From positions 110,084 to 174,083 of the forward strand of contig JAGXTE010000058.1 of the NCBI GenBank assembly GCA_018334095.1: 64,000 nt of DNA, in the 5' to 3' direction. Positions 32,745-42,462 of the stretch are shown here, one piece after another (the first letter of the stretch is position 1; each line of letters starts with the position of its first letter). This DNA is from Nitrosarchaeum sp. Lineage in GTDB: Archaea > Thermoproteota > Nitrososphaeria > Nitrososphaerales > Nitrosopumilaceae. The position numbers and the translations under genes are program-made. The notes under the pieces were generated by a model, which was given only the letters and a program-made list of their open reading frames with translations, had not been told where the DNA came from and ran no database searches.

Positions 32745-35240
32745 TTATGAAAATTCTTTTCTCATATTTCGTAAGAATTTAGAACTAATTCTAATCCTCT
32801 CAAGAGTTTGTTCTTGAGTTCTTTCAGTTCCCGGAGTAGGATTCTTTTTGAAGAACTGACGAATCTCTTTTTCCATAGAATCATCAGCAATTGATGAAAT
32901 ACTTGCAACAATTCTATTAAACAGAGGATTACCACGACCAACTTTTTTACTTAGTTTTGGCCAATTACTCTTTAGCCAAGGCCAAAGTATCTTTTTACCA
33001 TAAGGATTTCCTGCAACCTTCATGATTGGGAGCTGCATGTTTTGAGAACGTACCTCAAATGTTTGAGAGAAATTCAATGATTTAAGCAGTAATTTTGGAT
33101 CCTTAAAACTACACATTGCTCCAAGGAAGCGAAGTTTCTCTTCAGTAGATTTTGCATTTCTATAAAGATGAGTTAATTCATCATGGGTTTTAGAATTACC
33201 GTTCCATGCCATTACAGAACATACAGGCTCAACTAGGTCAGGAGAAAGAGAGTTTTGGTTTTTCATGAATTCTTTATATCGATTTTCAGATTCAATTGTT
33301 ACTTCTTCGTCATCTAATTTACCCAATGTAAAAATTACAAACCCACGCATGAGAGCATCTGTGTGTTTATCAGTTTTTTTAGGATCCCATCCAAAATCAT
33401 GTAAAATTTTCTTTAGATATTTTACCGTATAATTTCTAATTTGATCAGAAAAGTCTTCATCAAATGCTCTAAAATACAAAGAAGATAGATTATGTGCTAC
33501 ATTTACTGTTGCTAAATAGCTGTCTTCATCATAATACGCATCAGAGAAATCAAGATAGTTACGTACTGTCTCGTCACCAGAAACACATAATGAGAACAGA
33601 TCATTTTGAATTGCCCATCTATCGATTGCAGGAATTTGTTTTTGGTCTACTAGCATCTTAAGGTCTATCAAAGTACCTTCATCATATTTTACACGATAGA
33701 ATCCTTTTCTTCCAAAATTAGCTACAAAACCTAGACTATTCTTTGGTAATTTTACAGACATTGATTTTTTTGTAAATAGTTTTTGAAACAATTCATCTTG
33801 TAAACCTACAGAGAGTGGAATTGACCACAAACCTTTGTTTGATTTTTTATCAGATTCTAAAACATAACGTCTCTGTTTGAGATGTAATGTAGAATCTTGT
33901 TTTTCTATCTCAACTACAGGGAATCCAGGTTGCTTTAACCATGTCTGAACCATTGCACGAACTGGCATTTTAGAAATTTTTCCAATTGCATCCCAAAGAT
34001 CTTTACCTTCAGCATTTTTGTATTTGAAATTAGCAAGGTATTGCTTTAATCCCTTTTGAAAATTTGATTCTCCAACATAGTGTTCTAGCATTCTTAAAAC
34101 ACATCCACCTTTATCATAAGAAATGGCATCAAATATTTCCCGAATTTCAGATGTAGAATTAACTTTAACATCAATTGGATGAGTATTTTTGAGCGAATCT
34201 AGAGCCATTGCATTGTTCATCGCATCATCAACAAATTGATCCCATAAATCCCATTCAGGATAAAATTTGTCTACAAATTTTGTTGCCATAAAGGTTGCAA
34301 AACTTTCATTTAGCCACAGATCATTCCACCATTTCATAGTAACTAAATTTCCAAACCACTGATGTGCAATTTCATGAGAGATAACTTCAGCAATGTATTG
34401 TTTTGTTCTAGTTGATGATGTCTTTGGATCATAAAGAAGAATTGTTTCTCTAAACGTTATAGCACCCCAGTTTTCCATCGCACCTGCTGCAAAGTCGGGT
34501 ATTGCAATCAAATCTAATTTAGGCAATGGATATTTTATTCCAAAATATTTCTCATAAGATAAAAGGAGTTTCTTTCCCAATTCCAATGAATATTTTCCTT
34601 TAGACTTATTTCCTTTTGTTGTAATTACACGAACTTGAACTTTACCAATCTTACCTGTAAGATATTCAAATTCACCAACACCAAGATAAATAAGGTATGT
34701 AGACATTATTGGAGTTTTTGCAAACGTGTAGACAGTTTTATTTTTTAGTCTTTTTTTAGATGTTACTGGCATGTTTGAAATGGCAGTAAATTTGTTTTCA
34801 GCAATGATAGAAATATCAAATGTTGCTTTTGCCTCAGGTTCATCCCAACATGGAAACGCCCTTCTTGCGTCAGCTGCCTCAAACTGTGTAGTTGCAAGAT
34901 ATTTTGTTTTACCATTTTGTCTGTATTGACTTCGATAGAATCCAAGCAAACGATCATTTAACTGACCAATAAATTCAATATCAATAAAAAAAGTACCTTT
35001 AACTTTATTTTTAATTATAATTGTTAATTCTTCATTTTTTGAATTTATTTTAGTAGTTGCTTGCTGAGACATCCCATTTTGTCGTACAGTGCATGATTTG
35101 ATTTTGATCTCAGCACAATGAAGGAGTATAGAATTTACAGGAGTTTTGCAGCCTACAGTAATGGTTTCTTTGCCATGGAAGGTAAAATTTTTGAAAATAG
35201 GCTCAAATTCAAGGACATAATTTGATGGAATTACCTTCAC
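32745..35240 (-). CDS. M1-family zinc aminopeptidase
   Basis: 831 residues. GAMENWGAITFRE is the M1 exopeptidase signature. HEIAHQWFGN followed by NESFA supplies the zinc ligands (two His and Glu). The order is N-terminal beta domain (1-190), thermolysin-like domain (190-420), beta sandwich, then a helical superdomain to the end, as in tricorn-interacting factors F2/F3 and ERAP. It lacks a signal peptide, so it should trim peptides from the proteasome in the cytoplasm. Confidence 0.95.
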   Translation of the reverse strand: MKVIPSNYVLEFEPIFKNFTFHGKETITVGCKTPVNSILLHCAEIKIKSCTVRQNGMSQQATTKINSKNEELTIIIKNKVKGTFFIDIEFIGQLNDRLLGFYRSQYRQNGKTKYLATTQFEAADARRAFPCWDEPEAKATFDISIIAENKFTAISNMPVTSKKRLKNKTVYTFAKTPIMSTYLIYLGVGEFEYLTGKIGKVQVRVITTKGNKSKGKYSLELGKKLLLSYEKYFGIKYPLPKLDLIAIPDFAAGAMENWGAITFRETILLYDPKTSSTRTKQYIAEVISHEIAHQWFGNLVTMKWWNDLWLNESFATFMATKFVDKFYPEWDLWDQFVDDAMNNAMALDSLKNTHPIDVKVNSTSEIREIFDAISYDKGGCVLRMLEHYVGESNFQKGLKQYLANFKYKNAEGKDLWDAIGKISKMPVRAMVQTWLKQPGFPVVEIEKQDSTLHLKQRRYVLESDKKSNKGLWSIPLSVGLQDELFQKLFTKKSMSVKLPKNSLGFVANFGRKGFYRVKYDEGTLIDLKMLVDQKQIPAIDRWAIQNDLFSLCVSGDETVRNYLDFSDAYYDEDSYLATVNVAHNLSSLYFRAFDEDFSDQIRNYTVKYLKKILHDFGWDPKKTDKHTDALMRGFVIFTLGKLDDEEVTIESENRYKEFMKNQNSLSPDLVEPVCSVMAWNGNSKTHDELTHLYRNAKSTEEKLRFLGAMCSFKDPKLLLKSLNFSQTFEVRSQNMQLPIMKVAGNPYGKKILWPWLKSNWPKLSKKVGRGNPLFNRIVASISSIADDSMEKEIRQFFKKNPTPGTERTQEQTLERIRISSKFLRNMRKEFS

Positions 35241-35362
35241 AGATGAAGTAGTTTTCTAGCGCTTTATCTAAATTTCTAAAAAGCAAAAATGTTGACATAA
35301 AAAGGAAAATTTAGTATTCTCCACAGGTACAAATTGTAACTCATGTTTTTAACTGAGCATTT

Positions 35363-35761
35363 TTGAAAATAGATGTGACAAACCCAGAAATAATTAAGGC
35401 ACTAGATGAATCATGTAACAAGGTAATGGAATTACCTATGATTAGATTTGTCGGAGTATTAGACAAAATTGGAAAGAGAATAGCTAGAGGTTTTAAAAAA
35501 AATGCCAAATCATATTTGACTCATCCTAATGACAGTAGAATGTATATTCAATTAACATTAGAATATCTAATGAGAAAAGATTTTGATAAGGAGTTAGGTC
35601 CTATTGACTATATTGCCTCTAGAAGAGGAAAGGTTACAATGATTAGCATTCCAACTGAGGAATATCTGGTATTAATTTCAGCACAAAGAGACATAGATGT
35701 GGAAAAAGTAATAAAAAAAGTTAACAGTGCATTTACAATGTTTCCAGATATTTATCCATAG
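35363..35761 (+). CDS. Thaumarchaeal roadblock-like conserved protein, copy 1
   Basis: 132 residues, TTG start. The pattern of a helix, RFVGVLDKIGKRIARGFKK, a middle helix, GPIDYIASRRGKVTMISIPTEE and LVLISAQRD resembles a PAS/roadblock-like beta-alpha fold. Two paralogues are in this window (55234 and 60114) sharing R(F/I) entry strands, (G/A)GG(F/M)-K after strand 2 and a G-x-(I/V)-x-(Y/F) segment. Such proteins are recurrent in thaumarchaeal genomes. Function unknown. Confidence 0.7.
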   Translation: MKIDVTNPEIIKALDESCNKVMELPMIRFVGVLDKIGKRIARGFKKNAKSYLTHPNDSRMYIQLTLEYLMRKDFDKELGPIDYIASRRGKVTMISIPTEEYLVLISAQRDIDVEKVIKKVNSAFTMFPDIYP

Positions 35762-35845
35762 GAAAGATAAATCAAATGCAAGTATTAATTAAAAATACAT
35801 CTGCATGAACTATAACTTTCAAAAAATCTTAAACGATATCATTTT

Positions 35846-36358
35846 ATGCAATATCATGTTGTAAAAAATATGATTGATGATTATGAATCTTTAGAAAAAA
35901 TTAGTGCTCAGTTTCATAATCGAGTTGTATTGAATCAAAAAAAGCTCAATGAAATAAGAGTAAAACAATTCCAATCAATGACAGGAAATAAGCCAAAAAT
36001 TAACGTGGAAAAAATTAGAGAAAAAAATCAAGAACATAATCTAAAAGAAAAAGCACAGCTTGCAATGTTGGCTACTGAGATGAATCAGATATTATTAGAT
36101 AAAATCAAAATTCTTGAAGAAGATAAATTGTTTAAAGATAAAGAGGCAAGACAAGAAAAAGCACTTTTAGAGGAATTAGAAAGAGAGCGTAAAAAACAGG
36201 CTGATGATGCACAATTACCTGTAGTGAATACAGATTCCCTTGTACCTTTACTAGTTCATGTAGATATGCTATTACAAAAACAAGAGTTAACTGAAAAACA
36301 AAAAAATCATTTAAAGGCCATAAGACAAAACGTGATGGCAAGCATTACAGCCATTTAA
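35846..36358 (+). CDS. Coiled-coil protein
   Basis: 170 residues, nearly all helical. Long coiled coil at about 30-125 with Lys/Glu-rich heptads, then a short C-terminal domain (PVVNTDSLVPLLVHVDMLLQ...HLKAIRQNVMAS). It sits 84 bp after the roadblock-like gene in the same direction. No known family. Confidence 0.6.
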   Translation: MQYHVVKNMIDDYESLEKISAQFHNRVVLNQKKLNEIRVKQFQSMTGNKPKINVEKIREKNQEHNLKEKAQLAMLATEMNQILLDKIKILEEDKLFKDKEARQEKALLEELERERKKQADDAQLPVVNTDSLVPLLVHVDMLLQKQELTEKQKNHLKAIRQNVMASITAI

Positions 36359-36486
36359 TTTTTAGATACATATCTAATGTTATTTTAAAAAAACTTAATC
36401 AAACATTCAAAGGTAATTTCCCGCATAGTTTTGAGGTGTCGAAAATCAAATAAAGCCTTTAAAATAATGAATAACAACCACAAGAT

Positions 36487-36909
36487 ATGAAACAAAAAAC
36501 TGCTTCAAGACGTGTTAAGATTCTAGTTGCCAAGTTGGGCTTGGATGGCCACGATAGAGGAGCATTGGTATTATGTAGAGCATTTAGAGATGCAGGGATG
36601 GAAGTAATTTATTCGGGTCTATTTGCAACCCCGGACAGAATTGCACAAATTGCCGAAGATGAAGATGTCGATGCAATTGCAATGAGTTTACTTAATGGCG
36701 CACATGGAACATTATTTCCAAGAGTAGTTCAGGCATTAAACAAAAAAGGAATCAAAGACGTACTAGTAGTCGGAGGTGGCGTAATACCTGAAATAGATAA
36801 AAAAGATCTTAAAAAATCAGGTGTTGATGAGGTGTTTGGTCCAGGTACACCATTAAATGAAATAATTGATCATATCACCAATGGAGTTTCAAAATTAAGA
36901 AAATTATAA
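36487..36909 (+). CDS. Methylmalonyl-CoA mutase, small (B12-binding) subunit
   Basis: 140 residues. KLGLDGHDRGA is the DxHxxG cobalamin motif with the His that ligates cobalt. AMSLLNGAH and VVGGGVIPE complete the B12-binding Rossmann fold. It pairs with the large subunit encoded at 29774. Placement on the opposite strand about 5 kb from the large subunit means separate transcripts. Confidence 0.95.
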   Translation: MKQKTASRRVKILVAKLGLDGHDRGALVLCRAFRDAGMEVIYSGLFATPDRIAQIAEDEDVDAIAMSLLNGAHGTLFPRVVQALNKKGIKDVLVVGGGVIPEIDKKDLKKSGVDEVFGPGTPLNEIIDHITNGVSKLRKL

Positions 36910-36913
36910 AAAT

Positions 36914-37924
36914 TTATTCTGTAGAATCAGGCCACATCATCTTACGCATTTGCTTTCCAACTTTTTCAATTTGATGTGCTTCGGTCTCTTTCATGTATTT
37001 ATCAAATGAGTCTTTACCATGTTTTTGATATTCACTAATCCATTCTTTATTGAAGGTTCCATCCTGTATCATTTTTAGAACTTTTTTCATGTTGTCTTTA
37101 CTTTCGCTAGTAATTACCATTGGGCCTCGTGTTAAACCACCATATCTTGCAGTCTCACTAACACGTCTCCACATTCCATTGATTCCATATCTTTGAATCA
37201 TATCTACAATTAATTTTAGTTCGTGTAATACCTCAAAATATGCAATCTCTGGCTGATAACCTGCTTCAACTAGAGTCTCAAATGAAGCTTGTACCATAGA
37301 TGCAGCGCCACCACAAAGATCTGCTTGTTCTCCAAACCAATCAGTTTCAACTTCTTCTTTGAATGTAGTTTGAATTAATCCTGCACGTGCACTACCAATT
37401 GCCTTTGCAATTCCTAGTGTTCTATCCCAAGCTTTTCCTGTGAAATCTTGGTGTACTGCAACAATTGATGGTGTACCAAAGTTTTCAAGATACGTCTCTC
37501 GTACTTTGGAGCCAGGTCCTTTCGGTGCAACCATAATAATATCAATATCTTTTGGAGCATCAATCCATTTCCAATGAATTGCAGCTGCATGTGAAAATGA
37601 TAACGCTTTTCCTTTAGAGAGATTAGGTCCAATTTCAGCTTTGTAAACTTCTGATTGGATCATATCTGGAAGTAAAACGTGAATAATGTCGGCTTTTTTG
37701 CATGCATCAGATACAGACATTACTTTATGACCATCAGATTCTGCTTTTTTCCAGCTGTTTCCACCTTTCTTTAAACCAACAATTACGTTAAGACCAGAAT
37801 CTTTCATGTTGTTTGCTTGAGCATCTCCTTGAATTCCATAACCAATTACAGCAATTGTTTGATCTTTTAATGGATCTAAGCTGATGTCTTTATCCTTCCA
37901 TGTTTTTGCCATATAATTACTCAA
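36914..37924 (-). CDS. ilvC: Ketol-acid reductoisomerase
   Basis: 336 residues, class I. NADPH-binding motif VIGYGIQGDAQANNMKDSG; metal-binding motifs DWFGEQADLCGGA (Asp and Glu) and FEVLHELKLIVD. It carries out the isomeroreductase step of valine, leucine and isoleucine synthesis. Other ilv genes are not in the window. It is convergent with the mutase small-subunit gene, 4 bp apart. Confidence 0.96.
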   Translation of the reverse strand: MSNYMAKTWKDKDISLDPLKDQTIAVIGYGIQGDAQANNMKDSGLNVIVGLKKGGNSWKKAESDGHKVMSVSDACKKADIIHVLLPDMIQSEVYKAEIGPNLSKGKALSFSHAAAIHWKWIDAPKDIDIIMVAPKGPGSKVRETYLENFGTPSIVAVHQDFTGKAWDRTLGIAKAIGSARAGLIQTTFKEEVETDWFGEQADLCGGAASMVQASFETLVEAGYQPEIAYFEVLHELKLIVDMIQRYGINGMWRRVSETARYGGLTRGPMVITSESKDNMKKVLKMIQDGTFNKEWISEYQKHGKDSFDKYMKETEAHQIEKVGKQMRKMMWPDSTE

Positions 37925-37951
37925 AATATTGCAAATATTAACTATAGAATT

Positions 37952-38071
37952 TCAGATTTCAATAATTTTGTTGCAACCACGACACTTTACTGTGACTTTA
38001 TCGCCAGGCAGACGTTGAAATCTTTTTGAGCCACAATTGGGGCAAATTGGGCAAGCGCGTATTGGTTTCAT
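37952..38071 (-). CDS. Zinc-ribbon mini-protein coupled to NadM
   Basis: 39 residues. CPICPNCGSKRF and KCRGCNKII give three C-x2-C steps arranged as a rubredoxin-like zinc ribbon. Its ATG shares the A of the upstream NadM stop (TAATG), so it is translationally coupled to NadM. Many thaumarchaeal mini-zinc-ribbons look like this; no partner is known. Confidence 0.7.
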   Translation of the reverse strand: MKPIRACPICPNCGSKRFQRLPGDKVTVKCRGCNKIIEI

Positions 38072-38601
38072 TAGTGCTCAGTAGGTTTTGTATCAGATTT
38101 CGATATAACTTCTAGTCTTTTTTTGGCATTAATCTTTTGTAAAAATTTAACAACTGCCACAGGAACTAGGGCTTGCCAGTTTTCATCAGATATGATCATT
38201 TGGCGTATATGAGATGCGTTGTATTGTGATCTTTCTAGAAATTTTGGTGTAATTACATCAATTGTGGAATCAGATAGCAACATTTTGACATAATCATTTC
38301 CGCTGTATACTTTATCAAAATGAGGCAAAGATGATTTTAGAAAAGATGACCATGTTGCAATATTGAATTGATTTTCAATGGATATAATAAAACATCTAGA
38401 TAAATTAATTCCAGATTCTTTTAATGAATCATGTATCATTTCAATTCGCTCACCAGCTGTGAAAGGATCTTTTTCCAAGTAATTGAATTGTGAGCTAGTA
38501 ATTGCAATTATTACCTCATCGCATTGATCTAGAATTTGTTTAACCAAATCTAAATGTCCCAAATGGAAAGGCTGAAACCTACCCATCATCAATCCGCGCA
38601 T
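38071..38601 (-). CDS. Nicotinamide-nucleotide adenylyltransferase (NadM type)
   Basis: 176 residues. MMGRFQPFHLGHLDLVKQIL carries the HxGH nucleotidyltransferase motif (HLGH), and the C-terminal SQYNASHIRQMIISDENW is the ISSTxxR-equivalent found in archaeal NadM. It forms NAD from NMN and ATP. Downstream NAD synthesis continues with NadE at 44684. Co-transcribed with the zinc-ribbon gene that overlaps its stop. Confidence 0.9.
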   Translation of the reverse strand: MRGLMMGRFQPFHLGHLDLVKQILDQCDEVIIAITSSQFNYLEKDPFTAGERIEMIHDSLKESGINLSRCFIISIENQFNIATWSSFLKSSLPHFDKVYSGNDYVKMLLSDSTIDVITPKFLERSQYNASHIRQMIISDENWQALVPVAVVKFLQKINAKKRLEVISKSDTKPTEH

Positions 38602-38635
38602 AAAATATGATAAATTTTGATTTAATTAAATGAGA

Positions 38636-39556
38636 CTATTTGATAGGACCGCTACCAAGAATCCTAATTGTGGTTGATTCTGGTTTTAAAATGACGGCGA
38701 TATCTCCAGAATTGTAAACTATTTGTTTTTCAAATTTTAGTTTTAAAGGAGTGATTGAAGAAAACTTGGCAGCCTTTATTTGCAGACCTACGCTAACTAG
38801 ACATCCTTGATTTTCTGCAATATCAGTTTTATAAAATGGACTTTTAGTAAAATCAAGCTCAATTTCAGATTTAACATCTACTGTACCTTCTTTTGCAATG
38901 ACATCGCCTCGTCCAACCTCATCGGGTTTTGCACCCTTTACTGCAAGACCAACTCTTGCAGGACATACAGATTCTTCAACAGGATCATCATGCATTTGAA
39001 TCGATTTTATCATTACATCAATTCCTGCAGGATATAGCTTAAGATTATCATATTGTTTTATAGTTCCACAAGTTACTTTACCAAGAATTACTGTCCCAAC
39101 ACCTTTGACATCAAAACAGTGATCAACTACCATTCTTGGAGGATCAGTGTTTGAAGTGGGTACAATCTTATCCATCTCTTCTTTGAGTTTGTCCTGTTCA
39201 ACTTTGAGATAATTTTCTACGACAGTACCCTTTATCATTGAATTTAGTTTTGATTCATCAACATCAAAAGTATGAGACAATATTCCTTGAGTTTTTTTTA
39301 ATGTGTCAAGTGCAATAATTTGCTCCCCAGTGAATTTGTCAAGTTTATCAACTAGAAATATTACAAATTCTGCCAAATTGATTGATTGTAAAAGTGGTTG
39401 TATCTTATCAGGAAATCCACTAGGAGTCACCCAAGTTTTGATAACATCTGCTTCTTTTCTATCATAAAGGGAAAGATCCGTCACAGTTCCTTTTTTGCCA
39501 AATTCTACGGCAATGTCTTGTTTTCCCAAGACTACAAAATTGATTGACTTTACCAT
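38636..39556 (-). CDS. EF-Tu/SelB-like protein with degenerate GTPase domain
   Basis: 306 residues. The domain-II beta barrel is clear (about 140-220: VVDHCFDVKGVGTVILGKVT, then CPARVGLAVKGAKPDEVGRG) and a domain-III-like barrel follows. The N-terminal ~115 residues have the shape of a G domain but lack the P-loop (FVVLGKQDIAVEFGKKGT) and a proper NKxD (DKLDKFT). It is therefore a pseudo-GTPase related to EF-Tu, eIF2-gamma or SelB. Role in translation is inferred only. Confidence 0.75.
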   Translation of the reverse strand: MVKSINFVVLGKQDIAVEFGKKGTVTDLSLYDRKEADVIKTWVTPSGFPDKIQPLLQSINLAEFVIFLVDKLDKFTGEQIIALDTLKKTQGILSHTFDVDESKLNSMIKGTVVENYLKVEQDKLKEEMDKIVPTSNTDPPRMVVDHCFDVKGVGTVILGKVTCGTIKQYDNLKLYPAGIDVMIKSIQMHDDPVEESVCPARVGLAVKGAKPDEVGRGDVIAKEGTVDVKSEIELDFTKSPFYKTDIAENQGCLVSVGLQIKAAKFSSITPLKLKFEKQIVYNSGDIAVILKPESTTIRILGSGPIK

Positions 39557-40017
39557 ATGTTGAGAGTGAAAATCGGGTTTTATGAATTAAGTAGGAGGTT
39601 AGAAAAATAAAAAAAGAAATTATCTTGTTTACGAGGTTTTAGATTGAGTTTGATTGAGGTTTTTTAGATTAGATTTGTTTTCGGATTACTTTTTCTTTTT
39701 ATCCAAGACAATTGCCTCCGAGATTGTCGATTATACTACAAGATAATAAACATTATTTAGAATTCGTAAATGAAAAAATCATTCAAACCTTTCCTAAATG
39801 TACAATGGATCAGAAACTAAAAGAGTTGTGAATCAACCATAGTACAAAAATGTTATTAGCATGAATATTCAGATAGATCTTCAGAATCATCAGTCTTTTG
39901 ATCAATCACGTTCAAATGGTATAGGATTAGCTTATGGTATTGCGTCATACTTGATCTTATCAAACAACCTGTTTCGAAATATAAAAAGAAGACTGATGAA
40001 TCATACTAGTGTAATGC
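39557..40017. other. Intergenic region with a leader-like hairpin
   Basis: No convincing gene in 461 bp. On the minus strand, GACAAT/ATTGTC arms (39723-39728 and 39707-39712) form a 6-bp stem around a 10-nt loop containing GGAGG. A TTG follows at a good distance and opens a 6-codon frame (MDKKKK). This lies 130-150 nt upstream of the EF-Tu-like gene start and could be a structured 5' leader. Plus-strand T-rich sequence near 39690 could end that strand's transcripts. Confidence 0.3.
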
Positions 40018-40773
40018 TTAAGGAAAGGATGACAAGACTGCAATATAGCTTACAAATCTATGATTTTTAGGCTTGACAAATTTTTGATGGTATTTAGAGA
40101 TAGGTTTACCAACTGCTCCGTTTAGCCCAAGAGGACCTTTGACAAGTTTTTCATCATTAGCATACTTTAGAACTTCATCAGTAGGACTAAAATAATTCAT
40201 AATCTTACTTCGAATTATTTTATCAAGTAATTTACCATATTTTTTTGATGATGGTACATCGCTTGTAATTGATGCTCCAAAGAAATACACACTTTCAATA
40301 ATTCCATTATTTTGAGATTTTTTTGCCAAGTACTCAACAGTACTAAGAATTACCTGTGAACCCAAAGAATGACCCATTAAACGAATCTTTGTTTTAGGAC
40401 TAGAAGATTTGAAATCTTCAATAAACATTGCCAAGTTTCGACCATTTTTCTTTGCAATGATTTGACCAGTGGAGAGAGTTCGTTTGACATATTTTAGTAG
40501 GTGAGCACCAGTGGTGTTAGAATCATAGCTAAGACCAATCACAGGATAACTATATCCCAAATGAGACAATCTGTTTTTAGCCAAAACTACTTTTGCAATT
40601 GCACCTGCATTATCATTTCGAAGCCCATGAATCATAATTACGAGTTCTTTCGAGCCTACAAGGTCATCAAATGCTTTTTTTGGGTATAAAAAATACGGGT
40701 TATTTTTTATAGTTTTACCATACATCAAATCATAGTATCCCCGAGTAGAGATTCTTGGGATAATTTTTTTCAT
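40018..40773 (-). CDS. Alpha/beta hydrolase, lipase-like
   Basis: 251 residues. IMIHGLRNDN is the oxyanion loop region and LMGHSLGSQVIL carries the nucleophile Ser. YFFGASITSD lies between, and a late Asp/His pair sits in NYFSPTDEVLKY and KYHQKFVKPKNH. No signal peptide. Substrate unknown. Its start overlaps the 3' end of metG by 4 bp, so the two are translationally linked. Confidence 0.8.
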   Translation of the reverse strand: MKKIIPRISTRGYYDLMYGKTIKNNPYFLYPKKAFDDLVGSKELVIMIHGLRNDNAGAIAKVVLAKNRLSHLGYSYPVIGLSYDSNTTGAHLLKYVKRTLSTGQIIAKKNGRNLAMFIEDFKSSSPKTKIRLMGHSLGSQVILSTVEYLAKKSQNNGIIESVYFFGASITSDVPSSKKYGKLLDKIIRSKIMNYFSPTDEVLKYANDEKLVKGPLGLNGAVGKPISKYHQKFVKPKNHRFVSYIAVLSSFP

Positions 40774-42425
40774 TCTGTTGGGCCTAGTTGTTTTTTGTAT
40801 TTTGCAATATCCTCATCCTCCACTTTAACAAATAGTGGGGATACTTCGCCTAAGACATGTCCAGACTTTATACTAATATCAGAAATTGAACTCCACTTGT
40901 TTTCATTTACTTTACCATCTAGTCCAATCTGATTCCAAATTTTTTGTGATGATTCTGGAATGAATGGAAATAATGCAATTGCCATACTGCGTGCAGCATT
41001 TACGGATAAGAACACGCAGTTTGTAGTGCCAGGTTCTTTCTTCCATGGTTCTTTATGTTGAAAGTATTGATTGAAAAATGACGAAAATTCCATTATTTTC
41101 TTTAGAGCCCTATCCAAATGATTTTGCACCATCAAAACTCCCAGTTCTGAGGATAGAGACTTAATTTTATTTTCAGCCTCTGTGTCTTTCTCATCATACT
41201 TTTCAGTTTCAGGAATTACTCCATCAAATGCTTTTTTTGTAAATCCTAATGCGCGATTAACAAAGTTTCCAAGATTACCAATCAATTCAGAATTTATTCT
41301 ATTTGTAAATTCATTCCAATCAAAATTCAAGTCATCTTGAGAGTATGGATTGATTGCAACAAGATAATATCGAAGGTAATCAGCAGGATAGTATTCTAAA
41401 AATTGTTTTAATCCAATGTACCAATTTCTGCTCTTGGAAATTTTCTTTGATTGTAAAGTAAGGTGTCCTCTAGTTGGAATATAATCAGGTAACTTGTATT
41501 CACCGTTTATTCCCATACGCATTGCAGGTAAGAACAGATAGTGGTGATAAACAATATCTTTTCCAATAAAATGATAAATGTCGGCTGAATTCCAAAACTC
41601 TTTTCCATCAATTCCTTTATCGTTGAGAAATTTTAATGCGGTAGAAATGTATGCCAAGTGATTATCAAACCAACCATAAAACACCTTATCTTTGTATTTT
41701 TCAAGTGGTACATGTACGCCCCAAGAGATATCACGAGTGATATCCCAATCAATTAAGCCAGACTTTATCCAATTTTGAACATATTTTTTTACATCTTTTT
41801 GTAGGTTCTCATTTTCGTCTAACCATTTGTATAACAAATCTCCAAAATTCTTTAATTTGAAAAAGAAATGAGTTGTCTTTTCTTTAGTTGGAGTTTGCCC
41901 ACAAATAGAACACTTTGGATCAGATATCTCTTCAGGAACGCGACCACAGCTTTCGCAGAGATCAGAGTATTGATCAACTGTATTACAATAGGGACATGTT
42001 CCTTTGACATATCTATCAGGTAGAAATTTTTGATCGTTATTGCAATAAAATTGAATGATTTCTTTTTCGTAAATGTGGCCAGATGTATTTAGTTTGTTAA
42101 ATACGTCTTGAACAAAAGCAATATTTTCTGATGAGCTTGTTTTGTAAAAAAAATCAAAATCAATGCCAAATGATGTAAAATCATCATAATCGCGTTTATT
42201 CCAATGAGCAACATATTCTGAAGGAGTTTTTCCTTCTTTTTCAGATTGTATCAAAATAGGAGTTCCAAAATCATCAGATGCGCAAACATAGTAAGCCTCA
42301 ACGCCATTTAATTTCAAAAATCTAGTAGTTACATCAGCTGGTAAATACGTTGATGCAACATGACCAAGATGGATTTCTCCATTAGCATAAGGTAACGCAC
42401 TAGTAATGATTGCTTTGTTTTTCAT
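40770..42425 (-). CDS. metG: Methionyl-tRNA synthetase
   Basis: 551 residues. SALPYANGEIHLGH is the HIGH-type motif and KKISKSRNW the KMSKS-type loop (KISKS). The connective domain has two zinc knuckles: CPYC with CESCG, and CSICG. No C-terminal tRNA-binding (Trbp111) domain is present, as in the shorter archaeal enzymes that use a separate partner. Charges initiator and elongator tRNA-Met. Confidence 0.97.
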   Translation of the reverse strand: MKNKAIITSALPYANGEIHLGHVASTYLPADVTTRFLKLNGVEAYYVCASDDFGTPILIQSEKEGKTPSEYVAHWNKRDYDDFTSFGIDFDFFYKTSSSENIAFVQDVFNKLNTSGHIYEKEIIQFYCNNDQKFLPDRYVKGTCPYCNTVDQYSDLCESCGRVPEEISDPKCSICGQTPTKEKTTHFFFKLKNFGDLLYKWLDENENLQKDVKKYVQNWIKSGLIDWDITRDISWGVHVPLEKYKDKVFYGWFDNHLAYISTALKFLNDKGIDGKEFWNSADIYHFIGKDIVYHHYLFLPAMRMGINGEYKLPDYIPTRGHLTLQSKKISKSRNWYIGLKQFLEYYPADYLRYYLVAINPYSQDDLNFDWNEFTNRINSELIGNLGNFVNRALGFTKKAFDGVIPETEKYDEKDTEAENKIKSLSSELGVLMVQNHLDRALKKIMEFSSFFNQYFQHKEPWKKEPGTTNCVFLSVNAARSMAIALFPFIPESSQKIWNQIGLDGKVNENKWSSISDISIKSGHVLGEVSPLFVKVEDEDIAKYKKQLGPTE

Positions 42426-42462
42426 CTGTGATATTTTGGAACCTAATTGGGGTTAAGAAGTT

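Noticed and set aside
39861..40070. 69-codon plus-strand frame
   Set aside because: Overlaps the 3' part of the alpha/beta hydrolase gene and lacks recognisable motifs; mixed composition suggests chance.
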